This document shows, in pieces, positions 44,030 through 53,908 of a stretch of 64,000 nt of DNA. The notes beneath the pieces are model-generated. The model was not told the DNA's origin. It saw only the letters and a list, made by a program, of their open reading frames with translations, and searched no databases. Source of the DNA: Rhodococcus sp. HM1 (GTDB lineage Bacteria; Actinomycetota; Actinomycetes; Mycobacteriales; Mycobacteriaceae); contig NZ_JALPTB010000001.1 in assembly GCF_023218075.1 (NCBI RefSeq), forward strand, positions 1 through 64,000, read 5' to 3'. The position numbers and the translations under genes are program-made. Positions within the stretch are counted from its first letter, which is position 1, and each line of letters opens with the position of its first letter.

Positions 44030-45271
44030 ATGAATCCACGCGGTCGGAATCGGCGGTTGCGGACCGTTGCCGGTGCGAGTGCTCTACTGCTTGCCGGAAT
44101 GCTGGGCACTGCTGCATGTGCCGGCGACGAATCGGACGGAGGGAGCGCAGCGGCCGGTTCGACGTCCGCGCTGCCGAGCAATCCGGCGACCGGAGAGCCG
44201 GTGAAGATCGGGTTCGTCTCCACCGAGGGTGGTGCGGCGGTGTCGCTGCCGGAGATGCGCGAAGGTGCGGAGGCCGCGGTCGAATATCTCAACAACAACG
44301 GCGGTGGGCTCGCGGGTCGTCCGATCGAGCTCGTGGTGTGCAAGCAGCAGGAAGAGCCGACGTCGGCGACCGCTTGCGCGAACCAGTTCGTCGAGCAGAA
44401 GGTTGCCGCGGTCCTTTCTCCCGGAACCTCCCAGGGGCCGGCGATCGTTCCGATCGTCATCGGTGCGGGGATCCCGTACGTGACTCTCAACGGCGTCTCG
44501 GCCGTCGAACTTATGTCGCCGGAGGTCGCGGCACTGTCCGCAGGTCTGCCCGGAACGTTGACGGCGGCCGCGACCGCGGCGCAGCAGGAGGGCATGTCGA
44601 AGTTCACGATGTTCGCCAGTGACGGCGGTGGCATCGCAGGCATGATCGACCAGATGGGCAAGCCGATCTTCCAGGGGTTCGGGGTCGAACTCGAGGTGGT
44701 ACCGGTACCGCTCGGTACACCGGATCCCACGCCTGTCGTCGCGGCCGGACTGACGAGCAACCCCGACGGCGTGAGCTTCATCGGCGATGCAGCCACCTGT
44801 ACCTCGGTGCTCAAGGCAGTTCAGACGACCGCGCCGACGGTGAAGAAGGTGCTGATCCCGACCTGCCTCGACGAAAATGTCGTCAAGGCGATCGGTATCG
44901 ACACGGTCGAAGGCAACATCGGCATCACCGCCACGGATGCGCTGTCCGACCGGCCCGATACGGTGCTGTTCCGGTCGATCTTCGCCGAGTACGCTCCCGA
45001 CCTGTCGCCGACCGGCTACGGCTCGACCGGCTACCAGACGGTGATGGCCCTCGCCGGCGCAGCATCCAGCATCTCGGGTGAGGTGAACGCTGCGTCGATC
45101 CAGGAGGCTCTGCGTACCGCTGCGAACGTCGAGATGCCTGCCGGTGGCGGAATCACCTTCACGTGCAACGGAACTGCGTTCCCGATGATGCCGTCGATCT
45201 GCTCCGGACAGATGCTGATCGGTGAGATCAACGATCAGGGCATCCCCGTGAACCTCACGGTCACCGGCTGA
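44030..45271 (+). CDS. Liv-type ABC substrate-binding lipoprotein
   Basis: A 413-aa extracellular solute-binding protein of the branched-chain amino acid (Peripla_BP_6) fold. The signal peptide ends in a lipobox LGTAAC, with lipidated Cys30 and a Ser/Gly/Asp-rich linker. VKIGFVSTEGGAAVSLPEMREGAEAAVEYLNNNGGGLAGRPIELVVC is the domain start; GTSQGPAIVPIVIGAGIPYVTLNG matches the ligand region. GGAGT precedes the ATG. In a catabolic setting this family often binds aromatic, terpenoid or steroid-derived acids rather than amino acids; the true ligand is unknown. Confidence 0.88.
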   Translation: MNPRGRNRRLRTVAGASALLLAGMLGTAACAGDESDGGSAAAGSTSALPSNPATGEPVKIGFVSTEGGAAVSLPEMREGAEAAVEYLNNNGGGLAGRPIELVVCKQQEEPTSATACANQFVEQKVAAVLSPGTSQGPAIVPIVIGAGIPYVTLNGVSAVELMSPEVAALSAGLPGTLTAAATAAQQEGMSKFTMFASDGGGIAGMIDQMGKPIFQGFGVELEVVPVPLGTPDPTPVVAAGLTSNPDGVSFIGDAATCTSVLKAVQTTAPTVKKVLIPTCLDENVVKAIGIDTVEGNIGITATDALSDRPDTVLFRSIFAEYAPDLSPTGYGSTGYQTVMALAGAASSISGEVNAASIQEALRTAANVEMPAGGGITFTCNGTAFPMMPSICSGQMLIGEINDQGIPVNLTVTG

Positions 45272-45299
45272 CGGATCCGTATCCCCAGAAGGAAATTTC

Positions 45300-48089
45300 A
45301 TGACCGACCATCTCGCCTATCTCGTGCTGGGTCTCGGCAACGGAGCCGTGTACGCCGCAATCGGACTGGCACTCGTGATGACGTTCAAGAGTTCCGGCGT
45401 CGTCAACTTCGCCACCGGAGCCGTGGCCCTCTACACCGCCTATACGTACGCGCTGCTGCGCACGGGTGAGCTGATGGTCCCGATCCCGGGGCTGCCCCGA
45501 ACGATCGACCTCGGTCGACCGCTCGGGGTGGCACCGGCCATGGCCGTGTCGTTGGCAGTCGCGGCTCTGCTGGGGGTTCTGTTCTACGCATTGATCTTCC
45601 GGCCGATGCGCACGGCACCGGTGATCGCCAAAGCGGTGGCATCCATCGGACTGATGATCGTGCTCCAGGCTGTGATCGCGCTTCGGGTGGGCACCGAGAT
45701 CGTTGCCGTCGAACCGATATTCGCGCTCGACAGCATTACGATCGGTTCTCGTCAAGCTCCGACGGACCGGATCTGGCTTGCCGTCGCAGTCGTCGCGATC
45801 GCGGTTCTGGCTGCGCTGGTGTTCCGCTTCACCCGCTTCGGAATCGCGACGGAGGCGGCGGCCGAGTCGGAGAAGGGTGCCTACCTGACGGGGTTGTCGC
45901 CGGATCGGATCGCGTTCAGCAACTGGGCGCTGTCGTCGGTCGTCGCCGGCCTCGGCGGAATTCTCATAGCTCCGATCGTTGCACTGAATCCCGTTGCCTA
46001 CTCGATGTTCATCGTCCCCGCACTCGCGGCGACGCTCGTCGGGAACTTCAGCTCGATCTGGCTGACCGTCGCAGCGGGCATCGCGATCGGCTCGTTGCAG
46101 GCGGAAATGACGAACCTGCAGGTCACCTTCGACTGGTTTCCGCATGCGGGTATGGCCGAGGCCATCCCGCTGCTGTTGATTCTCGTGTTCCTGGTCGTCA
46201 AGGGGCGGCCCCTACCCGACCGCGGCAGCGTCGTCCGGCAGCGACTCGGCCACGCCCCACGCCCCGATCGGATTCTCGCGCCGGCGATTCCGGCCGTCGC
46301 GGTCGCTGTGGTCGCGATGCTGGTCACCGGCGGCAGCTATCGCGCCGCGATCGTCAGCAGCATCATCTTCGCGGTGATCGCTCTGTCCCAGGTCGTCGTC
46401 ACCGGGTACACGGGACAGGTTTCCCTGGCGCAATTGACACTCGCGGGCGTCGGCGCCTACTCGATCAGTGTTCTGAACACCCACCTCGGAATACCGTTCC
46501 CCTTCGCGCCGCTGATCGGCGCACTGTTCGCGACGGTGATCGGCATTGTGATCGGTCTGCCGGCCCTGCGGGTGCGGGGACTGCCGCTGACCGTCGTCAC
46601 CCTGGCGCTGGCAGTGTTCCTCGAAGCATTCTGGTTCCGGAACCCGCAACTCAACGGCGGTGTCGCGGGTGCTCCGGTCGACACCCCCCGATTGTTCGGA
46701 TTCGACCTCGGAATCGGTGCGGGAGAAGACTATCCGCGTCTCGCATTCGGTCTGATGTGCCTGTCCGTGCTCGTTGCGGCCGCCCTCGGCGTCGCGTGGG
46801 TTCGGCGCAGCAGGCTCGGGACCGACATGCTGGCGGTCCGGGCGAACGAGCGTTCCGCGGCGGCGTCGGGGATCAACGTTCCGCGCACCAAACTGGCGGC
46901 CTTCGCGATCGGTGCGTTCCTCGCCGGCCTCGCCGGTTCCCTCATGGCGTACCAGCAGACGTTGGCGACACCGGAACCGTTCACCGTCTTCCTCGGTATC
47001 ACCTTGTTCGCCGTCATGTACATCGCGGGGATCACCTCCGTCACCGGTGCCGTCCTCGCCGGACTCATTGCGCCGGGCGGCGTTCTGTACCTTTTCGTCG
47101 ACCGGTTCCTGAACCTCGGCGAGTACTACGCGGTGATCAGCGGCATCCTGCTCATCGTCACCATCATGTTCAATCCGGACGGGATCGCAGGCAAATTGCC
47201 CCGGCTCCCGCTGCCCACCCTGAGGAAGTCGTCCTCGGGCCCGGTCGCCGTAGAGGGAACAGCCACCGCAGCGGTGCGGTCGTCCTCGCCCGTCGTGGGC
47301 GAACCGATTCTCTCGGTACAGGGTCTGAGCGTGCACTACGGGGCGGTGCAAGCGGCATCGGATGTGACCTTCGACGTTCGTGCAGGGGAGATCGTCGGTC
47401 TCATAGGTCCGAACGGCGCGGGGAAAACCACCGTCGTCGACGCGATCACCGGTTTCGCGCCTGCGAGCGGCACGGTCGTCTTGGACGGCACGGACATCGG
47501 GGGCCTGCGGCCGCATCGGCGCAGCAGGCTGGGACTCGGCCGCAGTTTCCAGGACGTGGAACTGTACGACGACCTGTCCGTCGCCGAGAACGTGACGGTG
47601 GGCGCGGCCAGATCGGGATCCGAGCACGATACAGCGGACCGAGTACGGGCAGTCCTGGACACGGTCGGACTCGGAGACGTCGCAGACGCCGAGGTATCGA
47701 CCCTCTCTCAGGGACAGCGTCAGCTCGTCTCGGTCGCGCGTGTCCTCGTCTCGTCGCCGAAGATCGCGTTGCTCGACGAACCGGCAGCGGGGCTCGACGG
47801 CGCGGAGAGCCGTCGGCTCGGTGAACGGCTTGTCGATGCCCGCAGTGCCGGAACGTCGATCCTGCTCGTCGAACACGACATGGAATTGGTGCTCACCATC
47901 TGTGACCGCGTCGTCGTCCTCGACCTGGGGAGGGTCGTGGCATGTGGGCCACCGGACGAGGTCCGGTCCGACGAGCGCGTGATCAGCGCATACCTCGGCG
48001 CCCCTGTCCGCGACGTGGATCCCGCTCTCGAAGCTGTCCCCGAGCTCGCTGTCGCACGCATCGACGAAACGCAGGAGGCGAACTCGTGA
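45300..48089 (+). CDS. Fused LivH-LivM-LivG ABC transporter protein
   Basis: A 929-aa single polypeptide holding three normally separate subunits. Residues ~1-300 are a LivH-like permease ([35 protein letters not shown]); ~315-630 are a LivM-like permease ([45 protein letters not shown]); after a Ser/Ala linker, ~665-905 are a LivG-like ATPase with Walker [10 protein letters not shown] (~703), signature LSQGQRQ (~802) and Walker [13 protein letters not shown] (~822). The frame is continuous with no internal stop. It starts 28 nt after the binding protein gene and overlaps livF by GTGA. Confidence 0.9.
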   Translation: MTDHLAYLVLGLGNGAVYAAIGLALVMTFKSSGVVNFATGAVALYTAYTYALLRTGELMVPIPGLPRTIDLGRPLGVAPAMAVSLAVAALLGVLFYALIFRPMRTAPVIAKAVASIGLMIVLQAVIALRVGTEIVAVEPIFALDSITIGSRQAPTDRIWLAVAVVAIAVLAALVFRFTRFGIATEAAAESEKGAYLTGLSPDRIAFSNWALSSVVAGLGGILIAPIVALNPVAYSMFIVPALAATLVGNFSSIWLTVAAGIAIGSLQAEMTNLQVTFDWFPHAGMAEAIPLLLILVFLVVKGRPLPDRGSVVRQRLGHAPRPDRILAPAIPAVAVAVVAMLVTGGSYRAAIVSSIIFAVIALSQVVVTGYTGQVSLAQLTLAGVGAYSISVLNTHLGIPFPFAPLIGALFATVIGIVIGLPALRVRGLPLTVVTLALAVFLEAFWFRNPQLNGGVAGAPVDTPRLFGFDLGIGAGEDYPRLAFGLMCLSVLVAAALGVAWVRRSRLGTDMLAVRANERSAAASGINVPRTKLAAFAIGAFLAGLAGSLMAYQQTLATPEPFTVFLGITLFAVMYIAGITSVTGAVLAGLIAPGGVLYLFVDRFLNLGEYYAVISGILLIVTIMFNPDGIAGKLPRLPLPTLRKSSSGPVAVEGTATAAVRSSSPVVGEPILSVQGLSVHYGAVQAASDVTFDVRAGEIVGLIGPNGAGKTTVVDAITGFAPASGTVVLDGTDIGGLRPHRRSRLGLGRSFQDVELYDDLSVAENVTVGAARSGSEHDTADRVRAVLDTVGLGDVADAEVSTLSQGQRQLVSVARVLVSSPKIALLDEPAAGLDGAESRRLGERLVDARSAGTSILLVEHDMELVLTICDRVVVLDLGRVVACGPPDEVRSDERVISAYLGAPVRDVDPALEAVPELAVARIDETQEANS

Positions 48090-48820
48090 ACGGATTGACG
48101 ATCAGGAATCTGTCGACCGGTTACGTTTCCGGCCGTCCCTGCGTCCGGGACGTGAGCCTGGAGGTGGATCGTGGGCAGATCCTGAGCCTGCTCGGCCCGA
48201 ACGGCGCAGGCAAGACCACGCTGTTGCTGTCCCTGGCCGGTCTGTTGCCCCGATTCGATGGCGAGGTCGTCGTCGACGACCTGACCGTCGGCGGCGGTCG
48301 CCCACGCGAGGCGGTGTTGTCGGGGCTGGTTCTGGTCTCCGACGACCGTGCGCTGTTCCGGGGATTGACGACAACCGACAACCTGCGTCTGGCGGTCCGC
48401 GATCGGCGACGTCGACGCCGAGCACTCGACGAGGTGCTCGAGTACTTCCCGGCCCTGGAGAAGCGGCTCGGAGTCGCTGCCGGCCGGCTGTCGGGCGGCG
48501 AGCAGCAGATGCTCGCAATCGGACGCGCGATCCTGCAGCGTCCGAAGGTGCTGCTCATCGACGAGCTGAGCATGGGGTTGGCGCCCGTCGTCGTCGACGA
48601 AATCCTGGTGGTGCTTCGCAGGCTGGCCACCGAGGAGGGGATGTCGGTGGTACTCGTCGAGCAGCACGTCCACCTTGCTCTCGGTGTCGCCGACCGTGCC
48701 GCTGTGCTGGTGCACGGCACCGTGGCACTGACCGATTCGGCGGAGGTGCTCCGAACCGAACCCGACCGGATCGAACGTGCCTATCTCGGGTCGTCGTCCC
48801 GCCCGCACGCCGGGATCTGA
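48086..48820 (+). CDS. LivF-like ABC transporter ATPase
   Basis: A 244-aa ATPase, the second nucleotide-binding subunit of the importer. Walker [10 protein letters not shown], signature LSGGEQQML and Walker B VLLIDELSMGLAP (E-L-S-M-G-L-A-P is LivF-like) are intact. GTG start overlaps the fused gene's stop, with GGAGG upstream. It pairs with the LivG part of the fused protein. Last gene of the importer operon. Confidence 0.92.
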   Translation: MNGLTIRNLSTGYVSGRPCVRDVSLEVDRGQILSLLGPNGAGKTTLLLSLAGLLPRFDGEVVVDDLTVGGGRPREAVLSGLVLVSDDRALFRGLTTTDNLRLAVRDRRRRRRALDEVLEYFPALEKRLGVAAGRLSGGEQQMLAIGRAILQRPKVLLIDELSMGLAPVVVDEILVVLRRLATEEGMSVVLVEQHVHLALGVADRAAVLVHGTVALTDSAEVLRTEPDRIERAYLGSSSRPHAGI

Positions 48821-48872
48821 AAACACCGATCCCGTGGTTCGGCCTCGACCCGGAGTCGGTATCGAGGATGGT

Positions 48873-48923
48873 GACCATTCAGCGGGAGACCCTCATCCGC
48901 CGCACATTTCCAGACCCTATCGT
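48873..48923 (+). promoter_or_regulatory. TCCC-type operator and -10, lactonase-P450 operon
   Basis: GACCAT-TCA-GCGGGA (48873-48887): good right arm, degenerate left arm, then 26 nt from the arm to TATCGT (48918-48923). It resembles the KstD-like operator in its TCA spacer and left arm. Confidence 0.5.
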
Positions 48924-48939
48924 CCGTGATGAAAGTTGA

Positions 48940-48955
48940 TGTGACGCAGTTCACG
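48940..48955 (+). promoter_or_regulatory. CRP/GlxR-type site downstream of P450 promoter
   Basis: TGTGA-CGCAGT-TCACG begins 16 nt after the -10, the same placement as in the ABC operon. Confidence 0.55.
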
Positions 48956-49032
48956 GTCCGGGCCCGTATTCATCGGGCCGGCGTTACTGCTCGTGGACCC
49001 TGCGCCCGCACGCCCTTACCGGAAGGCCCGAC

Positions 49033-49980
49033 ATGACCGACGTAGTTGCCGATACCGCCGCCGCCGTCGCCGCGGCTGGTGCGCGTGTCATCGAACCCCG
49101 CAAGATCGCGGGCGGCTTCTCATGGCCGGAGTGCCCGCGCTGGCACGACGGCATCCTCTGGTTCTCCGACATGTACACCGCGACCCTGAAAACCGTTGAT
49201 GCCGAGGGCAATGTGGCGGTGGTCGTGGATGCGACCGGTCGCCGCGCCGGAACCGAGGTGCCAATCGTCCTGGGCGGATTCGGTTGGCTCCCGGACGGCC
49301 GGCTGATCGTCACCTCGATGCACGAAAAGCTCGTCCTCGTCCACGGCGGGAACGGACCCGACGACCTCGAAGTCCTCGCCGACCTGTCCGCCTTCTCGCA
49401 GGCGGCGATCAACGACATGGTCGTCGACGCCGAGGGACGCGCATACGTGACGCAGCTCGGATTCGACCTGTTCGCCGGCGAGGAGCCGGTGCCCTCTCCG
49501 ATCATCGTCGTCGAACCCGACGGTTCCGCGCACACCGCCGATGAAGTCGGACCGCTGCTGTGCGCCAACGGGATCGCAATCAGCTCGGACGGCACGAAGG
49601 TCTACACGGCCGAGGTGATGGCACAGAAGCTCACCGTGATCGATCGTGCCGCCGACGGATCGCTGTCGAATCCGCGGCTGTTCGCATCCTGCCCGTTCCT
49701 GCCGGACGGCATCGGGCTCGACGAGGAGGGCGGCGTGTGGGCGGCGATGCCCGGCAGCGGTTACGTGGCTCGTTTCACCGAGGAGGGGATGACGGATGCC
49801 ATTCCCGTGCCGCTCGAGAACGGCGTCGCCTCGGCCTGCCTGCTCGGCGGTCCCGACCGCACGACCCTCTACATGACCGTCGGTGTCGAGGTTTTCGATT
49901 TCGACAAGTCTGCACGCGAGGCGCTGGGCACCATCTGGGTTGCCGACGTTTCGTCCCACGGCGGCGACACCCGCCCCTGA
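49033..49980 (+). CDS. SMP-30/gluconolactonase-family lactonase
   Basis: A 315-aa beta-propeller hydrolase. GFSWPECPRWHDGILWFSDMYT contains the metal Glu; INDMVVDAEGRAYVTQLG and ANGIAISSDGTKVYTAE hold the Asn residues, and LPDGIGLDEEGGVWAAMPGSG the catalytic Asp. It probably hydrolyses a lactone, metal-dependent. It is first of SMP30-SDR-P450-ferredoxin-reductase. A lactone fits the product of a Baeyer-Villiger step, and such an enzyme is encoded at 13.9 kb, but the link is only inferred. Confidence 0.85.
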   Translation: MTDVVADTAAAVAAAGARVIEPRKIAGGFSWPECPRWHDGILWFSDMYTATLKTVDAEGNVAVVVDATGRRAGTEVPIVLGGFGWLPDGRLIVTSMHEKLVLVHGGNGPDDLEVLADLSAFSQAAINDMVVDAEGRAYVTQLGFDLFAGEEPVPSPIIVVEPDGSAHTADEVGPLLCANGIAISSDGTKVYTAEVMAQKLTVIDRAADGSLSNPRLFASCPFLPDGIGLDEEGGVWAAMPGSGYVARFTEEGMTDAIPVPLENGVASACLLGGPDRTTLYMTVGVEVFDFDKSAREALGTIWVADVSSHGGDTRP

Positions 49981-50014
49981 CACCCACCGGCACGACACGA
50001 TTCGAGGAACATTC

Positions 50015-50923
50015 ATGACAGCACTGGATTTCACCGACCGCGTGGTCGTCGTCACCGGCGCGGGCCGCGGAATAGGCCGGGCACACGCCGAACTGCTCGC
50101 GTCACGTGGTGCCGCGGTCGTGGTCGGCGACCTCGGGTCTGCCATCGACGGTTCCGGAGTCGACGGCGACGATCCTGCCCGCGAGGTCGTGGACGCGATC
50201 ACCGCTGCCGGCGGCAAAGCCGTCGCCTGCTCGGCCGACATCTCCACCGAGGACGGTGCCGTCGAACTCGTCGACACCGCACTGTCTGCGTTCGGGCAGC
50301 TCGATGCTGTGATCAACAACGCGGGCATCGTGCGCACCGCGCCGTTCGACGAGGTTCCGTACGAGGAGTACCAGCGACATCTGGACGTGCACTACTTCGG
50401 TGCACTCCGCGTCTGCCGGGCCGCCTGGCCGCACCTGCTGAAGTCGCCGGCCGGGCGGGTGGTGAACACCATTTCCCAAGCGATGCTGGGTAATCCGGAC
50501 ATGTCGCACTACGGAGGGTCGAAGGGCGCACTGTTCGGTCTGACCCGCAATCTGGCGCTGGAAGGCCTGAAGTCGGGCGTGAAGGTCAACGCCATCGCCC
50601 CGGGTGCGGGCACCCGTATGGCAGAGGCGGCCGCGGACACCCTGTCCCCCGAGGTGATGGAGTACATGCGTACCCAGCTGCGGCCCGAGCACGTCGCCCC
50701 CGTCGCTGCGTACCTCGTGCATCCGACGTGCACCGTTTCCGGTGAGGTCTTCAACGTCGCCGGCGGTATCGTCAACCGCCTCGCCATCCTCAACACCGTG
50801 GGGATCCACGATCCCGCTCTGACGATCGAGACCGTCGCCGAGCGGTTCGACGACATCATGGCGATCACCCCCGATGCCATCCCCCAGATCGTGGCGCCGG
50901 CACAGGTTCCGGCGACGTCCTGA
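50015..50923 (+). CDS. SDR oxidoreductase, hydroxysteroid/hydroxyacyl type
   Basis: A 302-aa SDR near the MFE-2/17-beta-HSD4-type dehydrogenases (RVVVVTGAGRGIGRAHAELLASRGAAVVVGDLG). NNAG (INNAGIVRTAP) and Y-x-x-x-K (HYGGSKGALFG: S-H-Y-G-G-S-K) are present, but the usual catalytic Ser region reads TISQAMLG. The C-terminus is longer than a standard SDR (extra ~45 residues, TVAERFDDIMAITPDA). Second in the P450 operon. Likely oxidises the alcohol made by the P450. Confidence 0.85.
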   Translation: MTALDFTDRVVVVTGAGRGIGRAHAELLASRGAAVVVGDLGSAIDGSGVDGDDPAREVVDAITAAGGKAVACSADISTEDGAVELVDTALSAFGQLDAVINNAGIVRTAPFDEVPYEEYQRHLDVHYFGALRVCRAAWPHLLKSPAGRVVNTISQAMLGNPDMSHYGGSKGALFGLTRNLALEGLKSGVKVNAIAPGAGTRMAEAAADTLSPEVMEYMRTQLRPEHVAPVAAYLVHPTCTVSGEVFNVAGGIVNRLAILNTVGIHDPALTIETVAERFDDIMAITPDAIPQIVAPAQVPATS

Positions 50924-50965
50924 CCGGAACTTCCACGACATCGGCTCAGCCCCAGGAGAAGCACA

Positions 50966-52213
50966 GTGAGCTCTACCGAAGCCCCCACGACCACCACCGA
51001 GACCGAGGATACGGCCTACCCCTTCGGTCCGGTGAGTGTGAACGAAGCATCGCGAAGGTACGCCGCCATCGCCGCCGATCGGCCGATGACCAAGATGACG
51101 ATGCCGTTCGGCGGTGACGTCTGGGTCATCCACCGAAACGCTGCCGCGCGACAGATGCTCGGCGATCCCCGCTTCGTACGCGAACCGTTCCGCACCGGCG
51201 AGCGGGTAGTGCCCTACTTCGTCGAGTTTCCCGAGTTCCTGAAGACCACACTGCAATTCGAGGATCCGCCGCAGCACACGAAGCTGCGCAAGCTCGTCCA
51301 GAAGTCCATCTCGCCGAAACGCGTACGCGCCATGCGGGAATCGGCAGTGGAGTTCGCGAACCACCTGATCGACGAGATGGTCGCCAAGGGGTCCCCGGCG
51401 AACCTGGTGCACGACTACGCTGTGGCTCTGCCGATCCAGATGCTGGCCAACCTTCTCGGGGTGCCGCCGGAGGACCGTCCGAAGTTCCAGAAGTGGAGCT
51501 CGGCGACCCTCGCGGTGGCGAACATGCCCGAGGAGGAGGTCGTCGCCAACATGACCGAACTCGTCGGTTACATGATGGCCCTGATCGACGAGCGGCGGAA
51601 GAATCCCCGGGAGGATCTGCTCAGCGACCTGACGAACGCCCAGCACAAGGACGACACCCTCACCGACGCCGAGATTCTGCCGATCGCCCTGGTGTTGATC
51701 ATCGGCGGCTTCGACAACACGGCGAACTTCATCTGCTTCGGTGTGCTCTCGTTGCTGAAGAACCCGGAACAGCTGAAGATCCTGCTCGAGGACGTCGAAG
51801 GCGTCGCCCCGACCGCGGTCGAGGAGATCCTGCGGCACGGGCGAATGGCGTTCGGTGACACCGTCACCGGAGGCGGCGGTCTGGTCCCGTTCGTCGCCAC
51901 CGAGGACGTCGAGATCGACGGGCACGTCATCGCCGCGGGTGAGGCCGTGCTGGTGGACCCGGCGTCGGCGAACCACGACGGGGTCGCGGTCACGGACGGT
52001 GAGAAGTTCGACGTGCGACGCGAGGGAAATCCGCACCTGACCCTGAGCTACGGGCTCCACCACTGCCTGGGTGCGCCGCTCGCACGGATGGAGATGCAGG
52101 TGGCCATCACGGAGCTGTTCAAGCGACTGCCGGGCCTCGCCTTGGTCGGCGAGCCGAAGGTGGACAAGAACAACCTCACCGAGCCGGTCGTCGACGTTCC
52201 GGTGTCGTGGTAG
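50966..52213 (+). CDS. Cytochrome P450 monooxygenase
   Basis: A 415-aa soluble bacterial P450. Heme Cys lies at ~367 in LSYGLHHCLGAPLARMEM; the usual Phe ten positions before is Leu. ExxR is EILR. The I-helix reads GGFDNTANF (~246), with Asn where most P450s have the proton-relay Thr, as in cineole hydroxylase P450cin. The GTG start at 50966 has an AGGAGA site. Ferredoxin and ferredoxin reductase genes follow directly, giving a complete three-component system. Substrate unknown; a hydrophobic isoprenoid is likely from context. Confidence 0.92.
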   Translation: MSSTEAPTTTTETEDTAYPFGPVSVNEASRRYAAIAADRPMTKMTMPFGGDVWVIHRNAAARQMLGDPRFVREPFRTGERVVPYFVEFPEFLKTTLQFEDPPQHTKLRKLVQKSISPKRVRAMRESAVEFANHLIDEMVAKGSPANLVHDYAVALPIQMLANLLGVPPEDRPKFQKWSSATLAVANMPEEEVVANMTELVGYMMALIDERRKNPREDLLSDLTNAQHKDDTLTDAEILPIALVLIIGGFDNTANFICFGVLSLLKNPEQLKILLEDVEGVAPTAVEEILRHGRMAFGDTVTGGGGLVPFVATEDVEIDGHVIAAGEAVLVDPASANHDGVAVTDGEKFDVRREGNPHLTLSYGLHHCLGAPLARMEMQVAITELFKRLPGLALVGEPKVDKNNLTEPVVDVPVSW

Positions 52214-52223
52214 GGACCTCGAC

Positions 52224-52544
52224 ATGCCGAAGGTCTTCTATACCCAACCCGACGGCTCGGAGCGTGTGATCGACGCAGCTGCAGGTGATTCCGTCATGTC
52301 GACGGCTGTGACCAACGGTGTGACGGGCATCGTGGGTCAGTGCGGTGGCACGCTCTCGTGCGCGACCTGCCACGTCTACCTCGCCGAGGACGACCTGAAG
52401 TACTTCGATCCTCCGACGGAGGACGAGGACGACATGCTGGACTGCACGGCGAGCGATCGCGAGGACACCTCGCGGTTGTCGTGTCAGCTGATCCTCCGCG
52501 AGGGTGTCGACGTCCACGTGACGGTGCCCGATGAGCAGGCGTGA
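52224..52544 (+). CDS. 2Fe-2S ferredoxin (adrenodoxin type)
   Basis: A 106-aa electron carrier. Cluster ligands Cys40, Cys46, Cys49 and Cys87 follow the C-x5-C-x2-C...C pattern (GQCGGTLSCATCH, RLSCQLI). DEDDMLDCTASDRE is the acidic helix that docks to partner proteins. It carries electrons from the next gene product to the P450. The reductase gene overlaps it by 14 nt. Confidence 0.95.
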   Translation: MPKVFYTQPDGSERVIDAAAGDSVMSTAVTNGVTGIVGQCGGTLSCATCHVYLAEDDLKYFDPPTEDEDDMLDCTASDREDTSRLSCQLILREGVDVHVTVPDEQA

Positions 52545-53814
52545 CGACAACGGTCGGGGCACCGGCGACCCGCCACTCGGCGTGGCGGTCGTCGGCGCCT
52601 CGCACGCGGCTGTGCACCTCGCCGACCGGTTGCGCGCCGGCGGTTACACGGGCCCGCTGACCCTGATCGGCGGCGAGCCTCACCTGCCGTATCAACGGCC
52701 ACCGTTGTCGAAGGCGTGGCTGAAGGGCGACGGATCGGCCACCTCGCTGGTGCTACGGGCCGAGAACCACTACGCGGACAACGGGATCGAGCTCCTGTCT
52801 GGCACCGTTGCGGAGAGGGCGGATCGGGACGGCGACGGCGTGACCCTGCAATTGCGCCGCGCCGACGGGTCCCGGGAGACACGCAGCTTCGACCGTCTGG
52901 TCCTCGCCACCGGCGCCCGCGCGCGCCGGTTGGAGATACCCGGTTCCGACCACCGTGACGTATTGGTCCTTCGCGAGCTCGACGACGCTCGGCGGCTGGC
53001 GGAGCGGATCGGCTGTGGACCGGTCGTGGTGATCGGCGGAGGCTTCATCGGTCTCGAGGTCGCGGCGACCCTCCGCGGCCTCGGCGCGGAGGTCACCGTG
53101 GTCGAGGCCGGACCTCGCCCGATGGGGCGGGCAGTCGGTTCGGGGACAGCCGAGTTCCTGCTCGCCGCTCACGCGGAGATGGGTGTCGACATCGTCCTCG
53201 CTGCGGAACCGACGGAGATCGTCGTCGCCGGCGACCGCATCCGGGGTGTGCGGCTCGCCGACGGTCGTGAAATTCCTGCTGCGACCGTGCTGGTCGGTGT
53301 CGGGGCGGAGCCGCGTACCGAGCTGGCGGAACAATTGGGGCTCGAGTGCGACCGCGGTGTCATCGTTGACGAACGGTGTCTGGCATCGGACGGTCGCACG
53401 CTCGCGATCGGTGACTGCACGGTCCAGGTGTCCCGCAGCGGTGGCAGGGTCAGGCTCGAATCGGTCGACAACGCGATCGAGCAGGCGAATGCGGCCGCGG
53501 CGACGATACTCGGCGACGACGTTCCCCAGCGGCCGGCACCGTGGTTCTGGTCCGATCAGGGATCGTGGAAGCTCCAGATCGTCGGGCTCGTCGACGAGAA
53601 CGCCGACGTCGTGATCCGCAGCGACATCGGCAAACCCCAGCGACGCGTCACACTGTATTTCGCGGAGGACGCGCTGATCGCCGCGGAATGTGTCAATGCA
53701 CCAGCAGATTTCGTGGCGGTGCGGTCGGCACTCGCGCGGGGGGTCCGCCCCTCACGGGACGAACTCGCGGACAACGGTGTTGCCCTGAAGAAGCTGCTTG
53801 CGGCTCTCGGCTAG
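52531..53814 (+). CDS. NAD(P)H-dependent ferredoxin reductase (FAD)
   Basis: A 427-aa reductase of the putidaredoxin-reductase type. FAD fold GVAVVGASHAAVHLADRLR, second nucleotide fold VVVIGGGFIGLEVAATLRGLGAEVTVVEA, FAD Asp in LAIGDCTV, and PWFWSDQGSWKLQIVGL near the C-terminus are characteristic. It hands electrons from NAD(P)H to the ferredoxin. Last gene of the P450 operon, followed by a strong terminator. Confidence 0.93.
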   Translation: MSRRDDNGRGTGDPPLGVAVVGASHAAVHLADRLRAGGYTGPLTLIGGEPHLPYQRPPLSKAWLKGDGSATSLVLRAENHYADNGIELLSGTVAERADRDGDGVTLQLRRADGSRETRSFDRLVLATGARARRLEIPGSDHRDVLVLRELDDARRLAERIGCGPVVVIGGGFIGLEVAATLRGLGAEVTVVEAGPRPMGRAVGSGTAEFLLAAHAEMGVDIVLAAEPTEIVVAGDRIRGVRLADGREIPAATVLVGVGAEPRTELAEQLGLECDRGVIVDERCLASDGRTLAIGDCTVQVSRSGGRVRLESVDNAIEQANAAAATILGDDVPQRPAPWFWSDQGSWKLQIVGLVDENADVVIRSDIGKPQRRVTLYFAEDALIAAECVNAPADFVAVRSALARGVRPSRDELADNGVALKKLLAALG

Positions 53815-53851
53815 GCAGGTGACACCGCGCAATCGGGGGAGGGGGGCAAAA

Positions 53852-53893
53852 GATGAGGCGGTGCGACCCGCAACCGGGTCGCACCGCCTCATC
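53852..53893. terminator. Strong bidirectional terminator
   Basis: A 19-bp perfect stem (GATGAGGCGGTGCGACCCG with its complement) and a CAAC loop between convergent genes. Confidence 0.8.
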
Positions 53894-53908
53894 CGTTTGC
53901 GTCGACCC

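Noticed and set aside
48821-48872. Terminator after the LivF-like gene
   Set aside because: Only short imperfect arms; no clear stem.
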